37,565 bases of DNA. Source: Tabrizicola sp. (lineage in GTDB: Bacteria > Pseudomonadota > Alphaproteobacteria > Rhodobacterales > Rhodobacteraceae). A program made the translations under genes and the position numbers. Under the pieces are notes generated by a model, which ran no database searches, had not been told where the DNA came from, and saw only the letters and a list, made by a program, of their open reading frames with translations. The stretch spans positions 75,338 through 112,902 of the forward strand of contig NZ_JAEULP010000049.1 of the NCBI RefSeq assembly GCF_016792905.1, given 5' to 3'. Each line of letters opens with the position of its first letter. Position 1 is the first letter of the stretch. Of this stretch, positions 30,132 to 37,493 are shown in pieces.

Positions 30132-31568
30132 CTACTCCGCCGCCACCGCCCCGGTCTGGCTCAGATATCCCAGGATCGCCTCCGCCGCCTCGCGACCGTC
30201 GCGGATCGCCCAGACCACCAGCGAGGCGCCCCGCACGATATCGCCTGCGGCATAGACACCCGGAAGACTGGTTTCATGCGTGCGGAAATCGGCCTTGATC
30301 GTGCCCCAGCGCGTCACCTTCAGCTCCGGCACGCCCCACAGGGTCGGCAGCTCCTCCGGCTCGAACCCCAGCGCCTGCACCACCAGATCGGCGGGCTCCA
30401 CATAGTCGGCGCCCTCGATCACTTCCGGCGACTGGCGGCCACTGGCATCTGGCGCGCCAAGGCGCATCTTCTGCACCATCACGCCCTCGACCTCGACCCC
30501 GCCGGTGAAGCCTTTCGGCGCGGAAAGCCACACGAATTCAACGCCTTCCTCTTCCGCATTAGCCACTTCGCGCTGCGAGCCCGGCATGTTGGCCCGGTCG
30601 CGGCGGTAGAGGCACTTCACCGACAGCGCGCCCTGCCGGATCGCCGTGCGCACGCAGTCCATCGCCGTGTCGCCGCCGCCGATCACCACCACCCGCTTGC
30701 CGCTGGCGTTCAGCTCGCCGCTGTCATACTCCGCCACCTCGTCGCCAAATCCCTTGCGGTTCGACGCCGTCAGGTAATCCAGCGCCTTCACGATGCCCTT
30801 GGCCCCGACCCCCGGCGCCTCGATCTCGCGCGTCTTGTAGACACCCGTGGCGATCAGCACCGCATCATGCTGGCCCCGGATCGCGTCGAAGGTGATGTCC
30901 TCGCCGACATTGCAGTTCAGGACAAAGTTCACGCCCCCGTCCGCCAGCTGGCCATTGCGGCGCTCCACCACGTCCTTCTCCAGCTTGAAGCCGGGGATGC
31001 CATAGGTCAGCAGGCCCCCCGCGCGGTCATAGCGGTCATAGACCGTGACCTGCACGCCCTGCCGCCGCAGCACATCCGCCGCAGCAAGGCCACCCGGCCC
31101 CGCGCCGATGATGCCCACGCTTTCCGCGCGTTCCATGTGCGGGCGGATCGGCCTGACCCAGCCCTCCTCCCACGCCGTATCCGTCAGATACTTCTCCACC
31201 GAGCCGATGGTCACGGTGCCATGGCCCGATTGCTCGATGACGCAATTGCCTTCACAGAGGCGATCCTGCGGGCAGATGCGACCGCAGATCTCGGGGAAGG
31301 TGTTGGTGGCCTGGCTCAGCTCGTAGGCCTCCTGCAACCGGCCCTCGGCGGTCAGCTTCAGCCAGTCGGGGATGTTGTTGTGCAAGGGGCAGTGCGACTG
31401 GCAATAGGGCACGCCACACTGGCTGCACCGGCTCGCCTGCTCGGCGGCCTTGCGGTCGGCGAACTCGCGGTAAATCTCGTTGAAATCCTGCGCGCGCGAG
31501 GATGCGTCACGCTTTTCGGGCATTTCCTTCCCGACGGTGACGAATTTCAGCATCTTCTGCGTGGCCAT
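30132..31568 (-). CDS. gltD: Glutamate synthase (NADPH) small subunit
   Basis: 478 residues from MATQKMLKFVTVGKEMPEKR. It transfers electrons from NADPH through FAD and two 4Fe-4S clusters to GltB. The N-terminal cluster ligands are in RCSQCGVPYCQSHCPLHNN and CGRICPQDRLCEGNCVIEQ. The FAD site is SVGIIGAGPGGLAAADVLRR, and LTYGIPGFKLEKDVV follows. The NADPH site is VVVIGGGDTAMDCVRTAIRQ. LPGVYAAGDIVRGASLVVWA closes the FAD domain. It begins a unit of gltD, three other genes, then gltB. The AT-rich region 31569-31730 upstream probably holds its promoter. Confidence 0.96.
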   Translation of the reverse strand: MATQKMLKFVTVGKEMPEKRDASSRAQDFNEIYREFADRKAAEQASRCSQCGVPYCQSHCPLHNNIPDWLKLTAEGRLQEAYELSQATNTFPEICGRICPQDRLCEGNCVIEQSGHGTVTIGSVEKYLTDTAWEEGWVRPIRPHMERAESVGIIGAGPGGLAAADVLRRQGVQVTVYDRYDRAGGLLTYGIPGFKLEKDVVERRNGQLADGGVNFVLNCNVGEDITFDAIRGQHDAVLIATGVYKTREIEAPGVGAKGIVKALDYLTASNRKGFGDEVAEYDSGELNASGKRVVVIGGGDTAMDCVRTAIRQGALSVKCLYRRDRANMPGSQREVANAEEEGVEFVWLSAPKGFTGGVEVEGVMVQKMRLGAPDASGRQSPEVIEGADYVEPADLVVQALGFEPEELPTLWGVPELKVTRWGTIKADFRTHETSLPGVYAAGDIVRGASLVVWAIRDGREAAEAILGYLSQTGAVAAE

Positions 31569-31628
31569 GGGCTGCGTCTCCCAACGAATACTTCCGGGAG
31601 CGATGGGATACAGCCGATCCGCCGACAA

Positions 31629-31720
31629 GAAAAGTCAGTATAGTTTACCTAATTGCGGGTTTTTTACGTTATGCGGCAGGAAAGCTGACGTTTCGGCGTC
31701 AAAACAGGTCAGTATAGGTT
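31629..31720 (-). promoter_or_regulatory. AT-rich leader/promoter region of gltD with a repeated 10-mer
   Basis: GTCAGTATAG occurs at 31634-31643 and 31708-31717 (74 bp apart, close to seven helical turns). On the minus strand it contains TATACT, which resembles a -10 element. Between the copies lie an AT-rich run and a TGACG-N6-CGTCA inverted repeat (31686-31701). It may be a regulated gltD promoter with an operator repeat. No clear -35 fits either copy, so the promoter call is tentative. Confidence 0.45.
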
Positions 31721-31730
31721 CCAAACCGCA

Positions 31731-32534
31731 CTAATACCCCAGCAAAAGCGCCCCCAGCGCCGCCGTTCCGACGATGATTCGCCACCAGCCGAACAGGCCA
31801 TAGCCCTTGCGCGAGATGAAACTCAGCACCCAGCGCACCACCAGGACTGCCGTCACGAAGGCCACGGCGAAGCCCACGGATATTTCCCAGATCGCGCCGA
31901 AATCCAGCACGTCGCGGTTCTTGAACAGGTCGTAGGCCACCGCCGCGCCCATCGTCGGCAGGGACAGCAGGAAGGAAAACTCCGCCGCCGCGCGTTTTTC
32001 CACACCCAGGAGCAAGGCACCCACGATCGTCGCACCGGACCGCGACACGCCGGGCACCAGGGCAAGGCACTGGAAGAACCCGATGGCCAGCGACTTGCCG
32101 AAGGGCAGGGCCAGGGCGTCGCGATAGACGGCCCGTGGCGCGATGCGGTCGATCACCAGCAGCACGACCCCGCCAAGGATCAGCATGACGGCAATCAGGC
32201 TCGGGGTCTCGAACAGGACGTTCTTCACGAAGTCATGCGCCAGAAGGCCGACGAAGACTGCGGGCAGGAAGGCCAGAAGCAGCGACACCAGCGATCGGCG
32301 CGCCGCGTCCTCGTGCCGAGCGCGCAGGACAAGGCGGGTCAGAAGCCCGGCATAGACAGAGAACAACGCCAGAATCGCCCCCAGCTGGATCACCACCTCG
32401 AAGGTCCGGCCCTGCGACTGGAACCCCAGGAAATGCCCCGCCAGCAGCAAATGCCCGGTCGAGGACACCGGCAGGAACTCGGTCAACCCTTCAATGAGCC
32501 CCAGGAAGGCTGCGGTGAGTGTCTGGCTTTCCAT
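31731..32534 (-). CDS. uppP: Undecaprenyl-diphosphate phosphatase
   Basis: 267 residues, polytopic inner-membrane protein that dephosphorylates undecaprenyl pyrophosphate, recycling the lipid carrier for peptidoglycan and other glycans; overexpression gives bacitracin resistance. Family motifs are intact: EGLTEFLPVSSTGHLLL near the N-terminus (catalytic Glu/Ser region) and LVPGVSRSGATIVGALLLGV (catalytic Arg/Ser region), with about eight hydrophobic helices. It ends about 160 bp upstream of the gltD start on the same strand. The NDUFA9-like gene ends 68 bp upstream. Confidence 0.95.
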   Translation of the reverse strand: MESQTLTAAFLGLIEGLTEFLPVSSTGHLLLAGHFLGFQSQGRTFEVVIQLGAILALFSVYAGLLTRLVLRARHEDAARRSLVSLLLAFLPAVFVGLLAHDFVKNVLFETPSLIAVMLILGGVVLLVIDRIAPRAVYRDALALPFGKSLAIGFFQCLALVPGVSRSGATIVGALLLGVEKRAAAEFSFLLSLPTMGAAVAYDLFKNRDVLDFGAIWEISVGFAVAFVTAVLVVRWVLSFISRKGYGLFGWWRIIVGTAALGALLLGY

Positions 32535-32602
32535 GACCTACCTGTCGCGGAGCCCCACGGCCCGAACAGATCCCTTGGCCTGCGCCGGCGACATGGCGCG
32601 CA

Positions 32603-33589
32603 TCACGCCTTCTTCAGGTTCTTTGCCGAATCCTTGATCGCCGCATACTGGCCCGAGGGGCGATAGCGCCACAGATACTCCGGCAGGACCGCTTCCATCG
32701 CCGTGGGGGTGATGCCCAGATCGGCCAGACCCTTCGCTCCCGGCGCCACGACATTGTCATGCCGCAGGTTCTTCACCTGGTCGCGGGTGAGGATCTTGTT
32801 CTCGACCAGGCCCAGCGTCACGCCCTGCACCATGTCGAAGCCGAAACCGATGATCCGCGCCAGGAAGAACGGGACATTGACCACGGCGCGACGGCGCTGG
32901 ATCACATGCAGCATCCGCCCCATCAGCCCGCGCAGGCTGTCGGCCTCCGGCCCGCCCAGTTCGTAGACATCCGCTCCGGCCTGCCCCAGCACACCCTTGA
33001 CCGCCGCGCGCGCCACGTCATCCACATGGACCGGCTGGAACTTCGTCACCGCCCCGACGATCGGCAGGACCGGCCCCATCCGGGTCATCGAAGCGAAGCG
33101 GTTGAAGAAGTGATCCTCGGTGCCGAAGATGACCGAGGGCCGCAGGATCACTGCCGCCGGGAAGGCCGCACGCACAGCGGCCTCACCCGCTCCCTTGGTC
33201 CGGGCATAGTCGCTGTCCGCCCCCGCATCCGCGCCGATGGCCGAGACATGCACCAGCGCCCCGACTCCCTCAGCCGCCGCCAGACGTGCGATCCGACCGG
33301 CACCTTCGGCCTGCACCGCGTCGAAGGTGTTGGCGCCGATGCCGTTCAACACGCCGACGCAGTTGACCACCGCATCCGCGCCGCGGATCATCGATCGCAC
33401 CGAGGCGTCGTCGCGGATGTTGCAAGCCAGCGGCTCGACCTGCCCGGGAACCCCGTAGGGCCTGACGAACAGCGCCTCGTTCGGACGGCGGCAGGCAACC
33501 CGCACCCGCCAGCCCTCCTTGGCCATGCGCCGGGCGATGTAGCGGCCGACAAAGCCCGAACCACCGAAGATCGTGACCAGCTTGCTCAT
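32603..33589 (-). CDS. Complex I NDUFA9-family SDR protein
   Basis: 328 residues from MSKLVTIFGGSGFVGRYIAR. It is an atypical extended SDR with the NAD(P)-binding loop GGSGFVGRYIARRMAKEGW. ADAVVNCVGVLNGIGANTFD, ALVHVSAIGADAGADSDYAR and VILRPSVIFGTEDHFFNRFA are hallmarks of the bacterial group related to the mitochondrial complex I accessory subunit NDUFA9. Its bacterial role is unproven; a quinone or complex I link is family knowledge only. The upstream in-frame extension is rejected as GC-rich leader. It is convergent with nothing and lies divergent from the tRNA-Leu gene. Confidence 0.88.
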   Translation of the reverse strand: MSKLVTIFGGSGFVGRYIARRMAKEGWRVRVACRRPNEALFVRPYGVPGQVEPLACNIRDDASVRSMIRGADAVVNCVGVLNGIGANTFDAVQAEGAGRIARLAAAEGVGALVHVSAIGADAGADSDYARTKGAGEAAVRAAFPAAVILRPSVIFGTEDHFFNRFASMTRMGPVLPIVGAVTKFQPVHVDDVARAAVKGVLGQAGADVYELGGPEADSLRGLMGRMLHVIQRRRAVVNVPFFLARIIGFGFDMVQGVTLGLVENKILTRDQVKNLRHDNVVAPGAKGLADLGITPTAMEAVLPEYLWRYRPSGQYAAIKDSAKNLKKA

Positions 33590-33703
33590 GCGCACACTCC
33601 GCTCAAGGCGCCCGTTCGGCACCGGAAAACATGGCGGATGATTATCCCCGCAGCCCTGCCCGGGCAAGGCCAAAGCGGCCCAAGAAATTTGCGTCGCGGC
33701 CCG

Positions 33704-33732
33704 TTGACTCTGCCAAGGGGCGCCGTTACATC
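33704..33732 (+). promoter_or_regulatory. Promoter of tRNA-Leu
   Basis: TTGACT at 33704-33709 and TTACAT at 33726-33731, 16 bp apart. This is a near-consensus sigma-70 pair whose start would fall a few bases before the mature tRNA at 33743. Such strong promoters are typical of stable-RNA genes. Between them lies a GC-rich discriminator. Confidence 0.7.
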
Positions 33733-33742
33733 GCCCATCAGT

Positions 33743-33827
33743 GCCCAGATGGCGGAATTGGTAGACGCACTGGTTTCAGGTACCAGCGCTGCAAGGCGTG
33801 GAGGTTCGAGTCCTCTTCTGGGCACCA
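33743..33827 (+). tRNA. tRNA-Leu (anticodon CAG)
   Basis: 85 nt with encoded CCA. The acceptor stem GCCCAGA pairs with TCTGGGC. The D-arm has the class II leucine feature GGAATTGGTAGAC. The anticodon stem CTGGT/ACCAG holds the loop TTCAGGT with anticodon CAG at 33777-33779, reading CUG. The variable arm is long (GCGCTGCAAGGCGT), as leucine tRNAs have, and GGTTCGAGTCC forms the T-arm. CUG is the main leucine codon in this GC-rich window. Confidence 0.97.
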
Positions 33828-33833
33828 TCGCTC

Positions 33834-33869
33834 AAAAAGCCCGCGACCGTAACCGGTTGCGGGCTTTTT
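33834..33869 (+). terminator. Rho-independent terminator of tRNA-Leu
   Basis: A 16-bp stem with one G-U pair (33834-33849 with 33854-33869) and a TAAC loop. The 3' arm ends in GGGCTTTTT and the 5' side begins with AAAAAGCCC, so it also works in the reverse direction. It starts 7 bp after the tRNA 3' end. Confidence 0.92.
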
Positions 33870-33906
33870 GCTTTTCCGGACCTCGCGTGAGCAATCGACG
33901 CAAATG

Positions 33907-33937
33907 AAAAACCCGGCCGCGCGATGCGTCCGGGTTC
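33907..33937 (-). terminator. Intrinsic terminator of trcR
   Basis: On the minus strand GAACCCGG and CCGGGTTTTT form a stem around a 13-nt GC-rich loop with a U tail. It starts about 25 bp after the stop of the DUF1013 gene and faces the tRNA terminator. Confidence 0.75.
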
Positions 33938-33959
33938 TTGCTCAGGCCCCGCCCAAGGA

Positions 33960-34718
33960 TCAGCGACGGTGATCCTCGTCCTCGTCCTCGTCGTCGTGGC
34001 TGCCGGCAGGCAGGTTGAAGAAGCTGTCCGCATCCGAGAAATCCGACGGCTTGCTCTCGTCCTTCTCCTCGTCGCCGAACACCTCCAGCCCCGAAAGGCC
34101 CGAGGGCATGCGAGCCTCGGGCGCCATGCCCAGCGACTGCTCGGTCGACACCAGCTTCCGGCGCTCGTCGTCCGACATCACCGTGCCCTCGGCAGCCTTC
34201 TTGCGTGCCGCAGCCTGTACGGCGGCGTCCAGCTCGGATTGCTTGCACAGGCCCAGGGCGACCGGATCAATGGGCTGGATGCCCGAGATGTTCCAGTGGG
34301 TGCGTTCGCGGATCGACTGGATCGTCGGCTTCGTGGTGCCGACCAGCTTGCCGATCGCACCATCCGACAGCTCGGGGTGGAACTTCACCAGCCAGAGGAT
34401 CGCGGCCGGGCGGTCCTGGCGCTTGGACAGCGGCGTATAGCGCGGCCCGCGACGCTTTTCCTCGCCCACGGCGGCGGCGTTGAACTTCAGCTTCATCCGG
34501 TACAGCGGATCGGCCTGCGCCCGGTCGATCTCGATCGGGTCAAGCTGGTTGTTCGCAACCGGATCGAACCCCTTGACCCCGGTGGCCACGTCGCCATCGG
34601 CGATGCCCTGAACTTCCAGCTCGTGCATCCCGCAGAAATCCGCGATCTGCGCGAAGCTGAGCGTCGTGTTGTCCACCAGCCAGACGGCAGTGGCCTTGGC
34701 CATAAGCGGTTTCGACAT
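33960..34718 (-). CDS. trcR: DUF1013 / TrcR-family cell-cycle regulator
   Basis: 252 residues from MSKPLMAKATAVWLVDNTTL, the start seen in alphaproteobacterial members. The N-terminal half is HTH-like (LSFAQIADFCGMHELEVQGI, then SDGAIGKLVGTTKPTIQSIR as a second HTH-like repeat). The C-terminal tail is very acidic and disordered (DDEDEDEDHRR). DUF1013 proteins are named TrcR in Caulobacter, a conserved regulator linked to cell-cycle transcription; I am confident of the family, less so of function here. It is divergent from the RNase T2 gene, which starts 124 bp away on the other strand. It has its own terminator. Confidence 0.87.
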   Translation of the reverse strand: MSKPLMAKATAVWLVDNTTLSFAQIADFCGMHELEVQGIADGDVATGVKGFDPVANNQLDPIEIDRAQADPLYRMKLKFNAAAVGEEKRRGPRYTPLSKRQDRPAAILWLVKFHPELSDGAIGKLVGTTKPTIQSIRERTHWNISGIQPIDPVALGLCKQSELDAAVQAAARKKAAEGTVMSDDERRKLVSTEQSLGMAPEARMPSGLSGLEVFGDEEKDESKPSDFSDADSFFNLPAGSHDDEDEDEDHRR

Positions 34719-34802
34719 CGGATCTCTCCTTTACAAAGCTTCCCCGAGCCGGGAAAACGGCGGCGGGCGGGGCCCGCGAGTTCCACGTTTTCAGGGAATT
34801 CA

Positions 34803-34819
34803 CGGCCCATATAGGGCCG
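34803..34819. promoter_or_regulatory. Perfect inverted repeat upstream of RNase T2 gene
   Basis: CGGCCC-ATATA-GGGCCG, 6-bp arms with an AT-rich centre, 24 bp upstream of the RNase start codon. It could be an operator overlapping a TATA-like -10 box, or a leader hairpin. It lies in the 124-bp region shared with trcR. Confidence 0.35.
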
Positions 34820-34842
34820 AATTGCAAGAAGGGGAAGCGGAA

Positions 34843-35481
34843 ATGCGCCTGATCCCGTTGGCCATCGCGGCTTTGTGCTGGGCAGGCGCCGCAAGGGCCG
34901 AAGGCGAGCGGGCGGGCGATTTCGACTACTACGTCATGTCGCTCTCTTGGTCCGCCGCCTGGTGCGCGCTGGAGGGCGATTCCCGGCACGATCCGCAATG
35001 CGACGAAGGGCGCGGCCTGACCTTCGTGCTGCACGGGCTCTGGCCGCAGCATGAAACCGGCTGGCCCTCGTTCTGCCGCACGGGCGAGCGGGATCCGACC
35101 CGTGCCGAGACGGCGGCGATGGCCGACATCATGGGCGGCGCGGGCCTTGCCTTCTACGAATGGAAAAAGCACGGTCGCTGCTCGGGCCTGTCAGCGTCGG
35201 ACTACTACCGAACCGCCCGCAAGGCCTATGGGCGCGTCAAGGTTCCCGACTTCTTCGCCGACGTCTCCGATCCGCTGGAGGTTCCGGCCAGCGTCATCGA
35301 GGACGCCTTTCTCGAAGCCAACCCCGGCCTGGCGCGCGACGAGATCACCATCACCTGCGCGGATGGCTTGATCCAGGAGGCCCGCATCTGCCTGACGACT
35401 GACCTGGAGTTCCGTCGCTGCGGTACGGATGTCATCCGCGATTGCCGCCTGAAGGATGCGGTGCTGGAGGCGGTGCGGTAG
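34843..35481 (+). CDS. Secreted ribonuclease T2 family protein
   Basis: 212 residues from MRLIPLAIAALCWAGAARAE, a Sec signal peptide, so the enzyme is periplasmic or secreted. Both catalytic segments are present: CAS1 FVLHGLWPQ (His64, Trp) and CAS2 FYEWKKHGRC (Glu106, Lys, His110). The start has a GAAGGGGAAGC site. RNase T2 cleaves RNA through 2',3'-cyclic phosphates with little base preference and may scavenge external RNA. Cys residues at CDEG, FCRTG, RCSG, TCAD, RCGT and DCRL fit a disulphide-bonded fold. Confidence 0.93.
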   Translation: MRLIPLAIAALCWAGAARAEGERAGDFDYYVMSLSWSAAWCALEGDSRHDPQCDEGRGLTFVLHGLWPQHETGWPSFCRTGERDPTRAETAAMADIMGGAGLAFYEWKKHGRCSGLSASDYYRTARKAYGRVKVPDFFADVSDPLEVPASVIEDAFLEANPGLARDEITITCADGLIQEARICLTTDLEFRRCGTDVIRDCRLKDAVLEAVR

Positions 35482-35708
35482 GAGAGGGGGCGGGACCGGA
35501 TCTGGGGAAAAGCAACTGCTGAGGGGAAGTCTGGGGAAAGTGCTTTGTCAAATCACCGGTGCCGTTGGTGGCTGGGGAACCATCCTCGGGCCAAGAGATG
35601 GATCGAAAACTCCGATCCCGCCTGCAACCGGTTTACCCGACGTTAACTTGCGACGCGCGTGAAGAAACCGTCAAACGGCTCACAACTTCCACGAAGGTAA
35701 GGAAATCC
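35482..35708. other. Intergenic region with three CTGGGGAA repeats
   Basis: 227 bp with no gene. TCTGGGGAAA occurs at 35501-35510 and 35530-35539, with a shorter CTGGGGAA at 35572-35579. An AT-richer stretch with TTTACCCGACGTTAAC (35632-35647) follows; it resembles a CtrA-type spaced TTAA pair, but no gene starts nearby. It separates two genes that end facing each other. Confidence 0.4.
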
Positions 35709-36701
35709 CTACGGGTTCACCTTCAGGACGATCTTTCCGACATGCCCACCGGATTCCAGACGCCAATGCGCAGCCGGGGCATCGTGCAGCGCGTGCTCGC
35801 TGTCCATCACCACCTTCAGCGCCCCACGCTCGATCATCGGCCAGACATTCGCCTCGACCGCCTGTGCGATCCTGGCCTTGGCAAGGTCCGACTGCGGCCG
35901 CAGGGTCGACCCGGTAACGACCAGCCGCCGCGTCATCACTTCGGCCAGGTTCAGCGTGACTTTCGCGCCTTGCAGGAAGGCGATCTGCACCAGCCGCCCG
36001 TCATCGGCGAGCGCCTTGAGGTTCCGTTCGATATAGGGGCCGCCGACCATGTCGAGGATCAGGTTCGCCCCGCCCACGGCCTTCATCTCCGCCACGAAAT
36101 CGGCGCTGTGATAGTTGAACGCCGCCTCGGCGCCAAGGTCGCGGCAGACCTGGCATTTCTCCTCCGACCCCGCGGTGGCGAAGACCCTCGCGCCAAGCGC
36201 CTTGGCAATCTGGATCGCCGTTGTCCCGATGCCGCTGGTGCCGCCATGCACCAGGAACCGCTCGCCACCCTTGAGGCCGCCGCGCATCACCACGTTGGAC
36301 CAGACGGTGAAGCAGGTTTCCGGCAGGCAGGCGGCATCGCGAAGCGACATCCCCTTGGGGATCGGCAGGGCATGGGCCTCGGGCGTGGCGACATATTCCG
36401 CATAGCCCCCGCCCGGCAAGAGCGCGCAGACCTGGTCGCCGATCCGCCAGCGCGTGACCCCCGGCCCGATCTCGACGACCGTGCCAGAGCATTCCAGCCC
36501 CGGCAGCGGTGAGGCCGAAGGCGGCGGCGCATAGGCCCCGGCGCGTTGCAGGGCATCGGGGCGGTTCACCCCGGCGTAGGCAACCCGGATGATGATCTGA
36601 CCATGCCCCGGCACCGGAACCGGCACCGAGGTCGGCACCAGCACATCGGGGCCACCGGGGGAGGAAATCTCGATGGCAAGCATGCTGTGGGAAAGGGTCA
36701 T
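35709..36701 (-). CDS. NAD(P)H-quinone oxidoreductase, PIG3/Qor-like (zinc-independent MDR)
   Basis: 330 residues from MTLSHSMLAIEISSPGGPDV. It is a medium-chain dehydrogenase/reductase. The N-terminal GroES-like part includes VAYAGVNRPDALQRAGAYAP and PGLECSGTVVEIGPGVTRWR; the catalytic-zinc Cys/His ligands are absent, as in quinone reductases. The Rossmann part has LVHGGTSGIGTTAIQIAKAL, a VHGGTSGIG loop typical of the PIG3 subgroup, and AAFNYHSADF. It likely reduces quinones with NADPH in the cytoplasm; the physiological substrate is unknown. It lies just downstream of the COQ9-family gene on the same strand (17 bp apart), a possible link to quinone metabolism. Confidence 0.9.
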   Translation of the reverse strand: MTLSHSMLAIEISSPGGPDVLVPTSVPVPVPGHGQIIIRVAYAGVNRPDALQRAGAYAPPPSASPLPGLECSGTVVEIGPGVTRWRIGDQVCALLPGGGYAEYVATPEAHALPIPKGMSLRDAACLPETCFTVWSNVVMRGGLKGGERFLVHGGTSGIGTTAIQIAKALGARVFATAGSEEKCQVCRDLGAEAAFNYHSADFVAEMKAVGGANLILDMVGGPYIERNLKALADDGRLVQIAFLQGAKVTLNLAEVMTRRLVVTGSTLRPQSDLAKARIAQAVEANVWPMIERGALKVVMDSEHALHDAPAAHWRLESGGHVGKIVLKVNP

Positions 36702-36718
36702 CTCAACTCTCGCTCGTC

Positions 36719-37393
36719 TCAGCCCTGATGGCGGCCCGGCAGGTCATCCCGCAGTCTTGGGGCACGAATGCTTTCGAATATCTTGCCGGGACCGGCAGCC
36801 CAAGCCTTGCCCAGCGGATTTTCCCGGAAATCCGCCTTCAGCTTCTCGATCTGCATCACCTGCTCGATCCGGCGGTCCAGGAAATCCCAGGTCGCCTGCC
36901 GCCCGGTCGATTCATCGCCCAGCCAGTACAGTACCGTCGCGCCATAGACCGCCGACAGCGTTGCCCGCTTGGTATACCAGTTCAGGTCCCGCGACGTATC
37001 CCCCAGCGCCGTCCAGATCGCATCCGCCGTGCCCCAGATCGCCCGCGCCCCGTCGGCGGCGTGCTGGGGCAGCGAGAACAGCGTCGTCCCCCGCCGCACC
37101 AGCTCGCGGTCAGCCAGATCCAGCCGCGTTTTGACCGCGGTGGCGATCCGGTCGCGGAAGCGCAGCGCGCCAAGGTCCATCTCTGCCAGCCGCGTCACCA
37201 TCCCGGCATCGCCCTGCGCGTGATAGGGCAGCGCCAGGTCGACGCCCCCGCGCGGAAACAGCGACCGCGCCAGCGCCACCGGCACCCCGGCATCGGCAAT
37301 CGCCGCCTTCAGCGTGCGCTCGGACCAGCCGTCGAAAGGAACGTGCCCCAGCGCCGCCTCCAGCACCTTCGCCTTCATCTCGTCCTCGACCAT
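36719..37393 (-). CDS. COQ9 family protein
   Basis: 224 residues from MVEDEMKAKVLEAALGHVPF, chosen because GGGAGGAG lies 8 bp upstream of this ATG. The N-terminal TetR-like helices (PFDGWSERTLKAAIADAGVP) and the C-terminal COQ9 domain (SRDLNWYTKRATLSAVYGAT, VLYWLGDESTGRQATWDFLD) match the ubiquinone-biosynthesis lipid-binding protein COQ9, which presents precursors to COQ7 in mitochondria. Its alphaproteobacterial role is inferred from this. The quinone oxidoreductase gene follows 17 bp downstream. It is divergent from rpsU. Confidence 0.9.
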   Translation of the reverse strand: MVEDEMKAKVLEAALGHVPFDGWSERTLKAAIADAGVPVALARSLFPRGGVDLALPYHAQGDAGMVTRLAEMDLGALRFRDRIATAVKTRLDLADRELVRRGTTLFSLPQHAADGARAIWGTADAIWTALGDTSRDLNWYTKRATLSAVYGATVLYWLGDESTGRQATWDFLDRRIEQVMQIEKLKADFRENPLGKAWAAGPGKIFESIRAPRLRDDLPGRHQG

Positions 37394-37409
37394 CGCGCGC
37401 TCCTCCCGG

Positions 37410-37438
37410 TAGACAAGCCCCACACCCTTTGATATAGG
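37410..37438 (+). promoter_or_regulatory. Probable rpsU promoter
   Basis: TAGACA at 37410-37415 and TATAGG at 37433-37438 with a 17-bp spacer, on the plus strand. A start near 37445 would leave a leader of about 50 nt before rpsU. The region overlaps the COQ9 ribosome-binding site on the other strand. Confidence 0.6.
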
Positions 37439-37493
37439 CGCCCGGCCTGCACAAGTCAGTGCAACTCTAGCTTAGGAAGGTGGTGACAACCAC

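Noticed and set aside
33743-33869. tRNA-Leu as an integration site
   Set aside because: No integrase gene, no duplicated tRNA 3' end and no change in composition on either side; the tRNA has its own promoter and terminator and ordinary neighbours.
35632-35647. TTTA-N7-TTAAC resembling a CtrA site
   Set aside because: One mismatch to the consensus and no gene starts in either direction nearby, so it has no plausible target.
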